DNA from: an uncultured Prevotella sp.
GTDB taxonomy: Bacteria; Bacteroidota; Bacteroidia; Bacteroidales; Bacteroidaceae
Direction: 5' to 3'
NCBI GenBank assembly: GCA_946415755.1
Contig: CAMKTS010000029.1
Coordinates: forward strand, 1-35,033
DNA length: 35,033 bases
A program made the position numbers and the translations under genes. Positions 31,069 to 35,033 of the stretch are shown here, in pieces. The first letter of the stretch is position 1; each line of letters starts with the position of its first letter. A model generated the notes under the pieces. That model made no database searches and was not told the origin of the DNA. It worked only from the letters and a program-made list of their open reading frames with translations.

Positions 31069-31950
31069 TTGAACTCGTTGAAGTCCAAGTCTCCCAGACG
31101 GCGATATTCCAGTCCTGTGCCGCACAAGCGGCCAGGACTGCTTGTCCGTCTGCTCCAGAAGCTGCCCGGTTGGGCGTGGTGGATGGGCGGATGTTCTGTT
31201 GTCGCCATTTACATCTTCTTTTTCTATTATATCTTCGTCGGGCCGTTCAGTTTCCGCTGGCGCGCCCTCTATGGTGATGTGAATTATCCCGATGGTTTTG
31301 AAATCCACGGCATCGACATCAGTCACCATCAGGGCAAAATCGACTGGGAGGAGCTGCGCGACAAGGGAGTCATCGACAAGTTCCCCATTCGCTTCGTGAT
31401 GATCAAGGCCACCGAGGGAGCCACCCGCATCGATGAGAACTTCAAGGAGAATTTCCACCAGGCACGCGAATATGGTTTCACGCGTGGTGCCTACCATTTC
31501 TACAGTGTCTACTCTCCGGCCAAAGATCAGGCCAATTTCTTCATCCGTAAGGTAAAGCTGGAGAACGGCGACCTGCCTCCCGTGCTTGATGTCGAGCACA
31601 AGCCAAAGCAGCAGACCGACGAGGAGTTCAAGGCCAGCGTTCTGGAATGGCTCGACATCGTAGAGGCCCACTACGGCGTCAAGCCCATCATTTACACCTA
31701 TTATAAATTTAAGATGCAGTATCTGAGCGATCCCGTGTTCGACAATTATCCCTACTGGATTGCCCACTACTACGTCGACGAGGTAGAGTATCAGGGCCCT
31801 TGGAAGTTCTGGCAGCATACTGACGTGGGTCGCCTGCCAGGCATCAAGGGCAATGTAGACTTCAATATCTACAACGGTTCCTTCTACGACCTGCGTAAGC
31901 TCACCATTGGCGCACGCGAGCAGATAGGCGAAGAGGCGTATTCCGACTGA
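31069..31950 (+). CDS. membrane-anchored GH25 muramidase
   Basis: 293 residues if TTG 31069 is used. There is no ATG before the membrane helix, and a stop sits two codons upstream, so a non-ATG start (TTG 31069 or GTG 31117) is needed. A basic cytoplasmic tail (SPRRRYSSPVPHKRPG) precedes one membrane helix (GGCSVVAIYIFFFYYIFVGP). The GH25 domain follows: HGIDISHHQGKIDW with the first catalytic Asp, FVMIKATEG, GAYHFYS, PPVLDVEHK with the D-x-E pair, PIIYTYY and FWQHTDVG. It should cleave peptidoglycan between MurNAc and GlcNAc from the periplasmic side. Directly after the stop begins a 530-bp repeat-rich gene-free region. Confidence 0.9.
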   Translation: MNSLKSKSPRRRYSSPVPHKRPGLLVRLLQKLPGWAWWMGGCSVVAIYIFFFYYIFVGPFSFRWRALYGDVNYPDGFEIHGIDISHHQGKIDWEELRDKGVIDKFPIRFVMIKATEGATRIDENFKENFHQAREYGFTRGAYHFYSVYSPAKDQANFFIRKVKLENGDLPPVLDVEHKPKQQTDEEFKASVLEWLDIVEAHYGVKPIIYTYYKFKMQYLSDPVFDNYPYWIAHYYVDEVEYQGPWKFWQHTDVGRLPGIKGNVDFNIYNGSFYDLRKLTIGAREQIGEEAYSD

Positions 31951-32030
31951 CCCTTGTCCCCATGATTGTGCAAAGAAAAAGTCGCATATCCTGCACTGAG
32001 CATTGACTATCAGGACTTTACGCAGATTTT

Positions 32031-32076
32031 CCTGCACTGAATCCTGCACTGAATCCTGCACTGAATCCTGCACTGA
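32031..32076 (+). repeat. 12-bp tandem repeat, four copies
   Basis: CCTGCACTGA recurs at 32031, 32043, 32055 and 32067, exactly 12 bp apart with AT between copies. A further isolated copy is at 31990. The inverse units (TCAGTGCAGGAT and variants) lie at about 32312-32345 and 32376-32387. Confidence 0.85.
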
Positions 32077-32129
32077 ACAAGACAGCTTCAATCCTTCATC
32101 GCCACAAGCTTTTTAGAATTATTAACTAT

Positions 32130-32160
32130 AGTACCAAGTTTTGTCCGAGTTCTTGGTACT
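32130..32160. repeat. 9-bp stem hairpin AGTACCAAG/CTTGGTACT
   Basis: AGTACCAAG (32130-32138) and CTTGGTACT (32152-32160) pair perfectly over a 13-nt loop, nested inside the large inverted repeat. No T-run follows. Confidence 0.65.
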
Positions 32161-32186
32161 GAGAGTACATGCACCTTGAACTCCTA

Positions 32187-32227
32187 GTACAAGTACCATG
32201 TATTCCCTGTACAAGTACCATGTATTC
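32187..32227 (+). repeat. 22-bp tandem repeat, two copies
   Basis: GTACAAGTACCATGTATTC occurs at 32187 and again at 32209, 22 bp apart. The AAGTACCATG core echoes the arms of the neighbouring hairpin at 32130-32160. Confidence 0.75.
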
Positions 32228-32413
32228 ACCGTTCTCGCCCCTGTACACTCTGTCCGAGCTGCCTGTATCATGCCTGAAGTGTAGCCTGTATAGTGCCCGG
32301 CACTGTAGCCGCAGTGTAGGATTCAGTGCAGGATTCAGTGTGGGAAAATCAGCATAACCTATTGAGTATCAGCATTCAGTGTAGGATATGCTACTTTCAA
32401 AAGATTATATCCA

Positions 32414-32490
32414 GAGAATCATCAGTCAAGTGCGCGCATGAACACAGGAGGACTCCAGTGCACTTGATGACTTTGCAATTTATGATTCTC
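32414..32490. repeat. nested inverted repeats spanning the stop of the M56 peptidase gene
   Basis: GAGAATCAT (32414-32422) pairs with ATGATTCTC (32482-32490), and inside it TCAAGTGC (32426-32433) with GCACTTGA (32460-32467). The outer right arm holds the TAA (32480-32482) and last codons of the minus-strand gene. Possible 3' processing or termination structure; no T-run. Confidence 0.55.
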
Positions 32491-34321
32491 GAACATTTTT
32501 GAATGAAACACCAGTAAGTACAAGACTCTTGACGGGTTTGCCGTCTTTGATTGCAGGTTTCCAACGGGGCATACTACGGAACAGTCGGAGAGCTTCTTCG
32601 TTCAGCGTTTTGTTGACTCCCTGCTTGAGTCTGACACCACTGACGGAGCCGTCTTCATTGACTACCAAGCATATACCGACGCGACCTGATAGCCCTTTGT
32701 CATCTGTGGCTTTGGATAGCTGTATATTCTTAGCAAGCCATTCCTCTTGATCACCAGAAAACTCCGCTTTCTTATCTACAGTCATATAGATATGCTCACC
32801 AGGCTTGCTCATCCAGAAAGTCCTGCCTTGCACTTCGTTGCCATTGATATGAGTTATCTCGTAGCTTTCGGATTCGAGTCCAGGATAAGATGCCTTGACA
32901 GTTGTGCCCATAGGCACTTTCAGCTCGCACCAACCTTCGTTGTTGGTCTTTGCTTTCTGACCAGTCTCAACTACCGTGATCTCTGCTCCATTCAAAAGCT
33001 TGCCTGTGGCAGCTTCCTCAACTTTGAAGAACATCCATGCCTTAACTTTTTCCTTAAATTCTACAGGATAATCATATTCAGAATCTCTATTGAATTCTGT
33101 TATATGATGAGTATAGAGCTCTATACGTCGGGGTCTCTCACCCTGTATCAGTTTCATTTCCTTGATATTGCATAGTGGCACATGGGGCACATTGTCTTTA
33201 TCAATCTCCTTACCATCCAGCGTTACAAGGTATTCCGTCAAGGGACAAAAGCTTCTCACATTCCACCACTTATCTTCTTTCACAACTCCTCTTTCTGCCA
33301 AATGACCATTAACCAGCCAAGTGTAGAAAGCCCCTACAGGGACTTTTACGCTTAAACCTTCTCGACCGTCTTTCTGAGTGAGAATGATGGCAGATTCTTC
33401 CTTAGTCTTATAATCGACTTTTGTCTCGCATGAAGCATAGAGCGATATGGCTATGATGGGTAGCAGATAGGCAAAGCGAAGCCATTGTCTGCGACTAGAT
33501 TTTGGTTTTGTAATCATGTTGATTCGTTTTTTGAGGGTACTGTTAATGAAACCGTTTGCCAGAGAGTACCCGCTCTGGCTGGCGGCCTTACGGATTAAAA
33601 GATGTAGATACTGAATGTCATTGAATCCGTGAGAGAGTACCTGCTGGTCAGCCTCGTACTCGTGGATGGTGCGCAGATCGGCACGTAGCATCCACATCGT
33701 TGGGTTAAACCATTGCAGGGCAGTAAGCAGTTCCACTAAGAGCACATCGACTGAATGGTGCAGTCGGATGTGTCCCAGTTCATGCGTAAGGAGGGCTGTT
33801 GTCCCTTCCTCATAATCCTTGTGGTTTAAGAAAACCGTCTTCCACCAACTGAAAGGTGTCTTGGCCTCTTCGTTAATAGCTATCTGACGACCATCAGAAA
33901 GAGGGTGAATCTCACTTTCGAGAGCCATCTTGTGCAATCGCCAAATAGATAGTAGCATTTTCGAGAGAACCACAGCGACACCTATTATATATATAACAGC
34001 GAGAAGCAATTGCCAGTCGAAGTGCTGTTCCTGCTCAGGGGTAACTGTTGCGGGCGAGATAGTGGCTTCTGGCTGTATCGCAGTTGTCTCAGGCAGCATT
34101 GTCTCATCTATCGCTTCCATAGGAATGGGATCTACTTCTACCGTTTTGTGGATAGTTATCACACATAGCGGAAGGACGAACGAAGCTACTGCTGTCGATA
34201 ACAACACGATGCGGTTAAGCCTGTGCCAAGTCTCTTTTGCCGTCAGCAATCGCCAGAAGATATAGAATGTGGCTATCAGTACGGCTACTCTCAGTTCGTA
34301 TGTCAGGAAGAGGGTCATCAT
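32480..34321 (-). CDS. BlaR1-like M56 peptidase with carboxypeptidase-regulatory-like and TonB C-terminal domains
   Basis: 613 residues. Membrane helices at about 5-25, 35-57 and 105-125, then a zinc site ALLTHELGHIRLHH near 179 with a following EYEADQQVL, typical of M56 (BlaR1/MecR1) sensor peptidases. A fourth helix lies near 285-300 (AYLLPIIAISLYASCE). Beyond it a beta domain resembles carboxypeptidase-regulatory folds (ATGKLLNGAEITVVETGQKA), and the last 80 residues are a TonB C-terminal domain (GRVGICLVVNEDGSVSGVRL, PRWKPAIKDGKPV). Such M56-TonB proteins are common in Bacteroidetes and probably sense envelope signals and cleave the partner BlaI-type repressor. Encoded just after that repressor with a 4-bp overlap (34318-34321). 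Confidence 0.9.
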   Translation of the reverse strand: MMTLFLTYELRVAVLIATFYIFWRLLTAKETWHRLNRIVLLSTAVASFVLPLCVITIHKTVEVDPIPMEAIDETMLPETTAIQPEATISPATVTPEQEQHFDWQLLLAVIYIIGVAVVLSKMLLSIWRLHKMALESEIHPLSDGRQIAINEEAKTPFSWWKTVFLNHKDYEEGTTALLTHELGHIRLHHSVDVLLVELLTALQWFNPTMWMLRADLRTIHEYEADQQVLSHGFNDIQYLHLLIRKAASQSGYSLANGFINSTLKKRINMITKPKSSRRQWLRFAYLLPIIAISLYASCETKVDYKTKEESAIILTQKDGREGLSVKVPVGAFYTWLVNGHLAERGVVKEDKWWNVRSFCPLTEYLVTLDGKEIDKDNVPHVPLCNIKEMKLIQGERPRRIELYTHHITEFNRDSEYDYPVEFKEKVKAWMFFKVEEAATGKLLNGAEITVVETGQKAKTNNEGWCELKVPMGTTVKASYPGLESESYEITHINGNEVQGRTFWMSKPGEHIYMTVDKKAEFSGDQEEWLAKNIQLSKATDDKGLSGRVGICLVVNEDGSVSGVRLKQGVNKTLNEEALRLFRSMPRWKPAIKDGKPVKSLVLTGVSFKNVRES

Positions 34322-34689
34322 TTCTTAGTTTTTTCGTAAGTTTCTACTTGGGAAATCAGGTCGCGCAACTCATTGACTGAGAGTTTCTCTTCCTTCAACA
34401 AGGTAGACACAAGGCCTTTGTAGGAGTCCTTGATGTAATTATCTACCAATCGGAAGATGCTGTTCTTGGCATAATCCTGCTCTGTGATAAGGGCATGATA
34501 TTGATAGGTAGAGCCATATTGTTTATGACCAATATAGCCTTGTTGTTCCAATCTGCGCACAATGGTTGACAGCGTATTGAAATGGGGCCTTGGCTCTTCG
34601 TAGTGCTCAAGCAGTTCCCTTACGAACATAGGTCCATGTTGCCAGAACAGTTCCATCACTTCCCGTTCTTTATTTGTTAGTTTTTTCAT
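34318..34689 (-). CDS. BlaI/MecI/CopY-family transcriptional repressor
   Basis: 123 residues from ATG 34689. A further upstream start would fall on the -7 box at 34741-34748. The winged-helix N-terminus is typical: LTNKEREVMELFWQHGPMFV, then PHFNTLSTIVRRLEQQGYIGHK with the recognition helix, and YQYHALI for the wing. The C-terminal helical part (SIFRLVDNYIKDSYKGLVST) gives dimerisation and contains the cleavage region in BlaI relatives. It probably represses its own operon until the M56 peptidase inactivates it. Candidate operators are TAGTT-type repeats upstream. Confidence 0.92.
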   Translation of the reverse strand: MKKLTNKEREVMELFWQHGPMFVRELLEHYEEPRPHFNTLSTIVRRLEQQGYIGHKQYGSTYQYHALITEQDYAKNSIFRLVDNYIKDSYKGLVSTLLKEEKLSVNELRDLISQVETYEKTKK

Positions 34690-34740
34690 TCTTTCTTTGC
34701 TTTTTCGTTTAACATCAATGACGTATTCAGTATCTGGCGG

Positions 34741-34748
34741 CAAAGATA
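34741..34748 (-). promoter_or_regulatory. -7 element of the BlaI-M56 operon
   Basis: On the minus strand TATCTTTG, about 52 bp before ATG 34689. A TGTG (34770-34767) replaces the usual TTTG at -33. Confidence 0.55.
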
Positions 34749-34769
34749 ACTAAAAAAATATAAGCACAC

Positions 34770-34850
34770 AACTATTTCTTGTAGTTATGCAATTCTGTTA
34801 ATTTCTTTAAATAGTTGTTCACCTCGCTTAACAATAGTTGCAAACATAGT
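34770..34850. promoter_or_regulatory. candidate BlaI-type operators
   Basis: AACTA-N7-TAGTT (34770-34786) is a dyad at the -33 edge of the repressor promoter. TAGTT recurs at 34812 and 34835, and TAGTAACT at 34847. BlaI-type repressors bind dyads with TACTA/TAGTA-like half-sites, so this cluster is a plausible operator region. Confidence 0.4.
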
Positions 34851-34911
34851 AACTGTGCACTCGATGGAATGGTGCTATTTTTGGTAAAAGTCTACTTATG
34901 TGGCCAATGAA

Positions 34912-34943
34912 AAGAGAGAGGCCACTTGCGGTCTCTCTCTCTT
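34912..34943. terminator. hairpin downstream of the tRNA gene
   Basis: AAGAGAGAG (34912-34920) pairs with CTCTCTCTT (34935-34943). On the minus strand the structure follows the tRNA-Ser 3' end by 7 bp and is followed by TTTC, fitting a tRNA terminator. Confidence 0.65.
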
Positions 34944-34950
34944 GCTCTAG

Positions 34951-35033
34951 CGGAAGGTGAGGGATTCAAACCCCCGATACCCGAAAAGGGTATACCGGAT
35001 TTCGAGTCCAGCGCGATCGATCACTCTGCCAAC
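34951..35033 (-). tRNA. tRNA-Ser (anticodon CGA), 5' end beyond the window
   Basis: Reading the minus strand, the anticodon arm CTGGA-CTCGAAA-TCCGG gives anticodon CGA (reads UCG, serine). A long variable arm with a TACCC/GGGTA stem marks a class II tRNA. The T arm contains GGTTTGAATCC and the acceptor 3' strand ACCTTCC is followed by discriminator G. CCA is not encoded (CTA follows). The 5' acceptor strand lies to the right of the window edge. Confidence 0.93.

Larger units (their letters stand above)
31984..32391. repeat. large imperfect inverted repeat, 83-nt arms
   Basis: The left arm 31984-32066 and the right arm 32309-32391 are reverse complements over their whole length. Their ends (GCATATCC/GGATATGC) match exactly, the tandem CACTGAATCC sections are nearly identical, and the 31-nt middle parts match at 19 of 31 positions with no gap. 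The 242-bp centre holds further hairpins and tandem repeats. No ORF of any likelihood lies in 31951-32479. It could fold into one long cruciform or RNA hairpin. Confidence 0.75.

Noticed and set aside
30967..32091. 374-residue minus-strand frame over the GH25 gene and the start of the repeat region
   Set aside because: Shadow of GH25. Its first part is translated 12-bp repeat (SVQDSVQD), which is explained by the tandem array.
32031..32345. Possible CRISPR array
   Set aside because: Repeats are 12 bp and directly adjacent, without spacers of constant length, and they face inverse copies. No cas genes are present.

Overview
The window looks like chromosomal DNA from a Bacteroidales bacterium, most likely Prevotella or a close relative. 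Three things support this. Many genes carry the Bacteroidetes promoter (TTTG, 19-20 bp, TAnnTTTG) and few carry Shine-Dalgarno sites. The families are typical of the group: HU-CCDC81/SPOR protein, DUF4738 lipoprotein, golvesin-like amidase, VirE/BT4734-type primase-helicase, PPi-dependent phosphofructokinase. The one tRNA, tRNA-Ser(CGA), does not encode its CCA end.

Positions 1 to about 10,100 form an accessory region. On the minus strand there is a row of decayed genes: a 5'-truncated Dam-type adenine methylase joined to the first codons of another gene, a KilA-N gene with an internal deletion, and a stub resembling the start of DUF1016/YhcG nucleases. Upstream of these in transcription order is an apparently intact HTH-Fic pair. 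Next come a small unknown gene, a REP-associated-type (HUH/Y1) transposase with a doubtful C-terminus, a secreted-protein gene interrupted by an in-frame TAG, a 140-nt region that can form two competing hairpins, and a DUF4160-DUF2442 pair preceded by a translationally coupled 27-codon ORF. A gene-free stretch of about 640 bp follows. It holds a mirrored array of 11-bp-phased TCTAC/GTAGA units directly upstream of a VirE/BT4734-type primase-helicase gene, which itself carries an in-frame GC-rich palindromic insertion. A convergent AAA/DUF4143-type ATPase closes the region.

From about 10,100 to 22,400 the content is housekeeping: truA and a DMT permease (plus); an HU-SPOR protein and an FHA protein (minus); rfbC, a DUF4738 lipoprotein and an omega-amidase-type nitrilase (plus); a short his operon hisG-hisD-hisC (minus) whose 3' end carries a 39-bp tandem duplication and no hisB; a TPR protein and a phosphohexose mutase (plus).

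From 22,400 to 29,280 a tightly packed minus-strand cluster encodes a small hypothetical protein, an acyltransferase, an amidase/golvesin/FN3 protein, another hypothetical protein, YgiQ and a PP2C-like phosphatase. Several of these genes overlap or are coupled. Downstream on the plus strand lie pfp (glycolysis) and a membrane-anchored GH25 muramidase. These are followed by about 530 bp of non-coding DNA built as a large inverted repeat with 83-nt arms, 12-bp and 22-bp tandem repeats and nested hairpins. The window ends with a BlaI-type repressor and a BlaR1-like M56 peptidase fused to a TonB C-terminal domain (minus), then a partial tRNA-Ser.

The most unusual signals are the phased mirror array upstream of the primase-helicase (6094-6456), the large repeat-built palindrome (31984-32391), the switch-like hairpin at 5025-5166 and the palindromic insertion inside the primase-helicase gene. 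All function statements are from reading the sequence; no database search was run.
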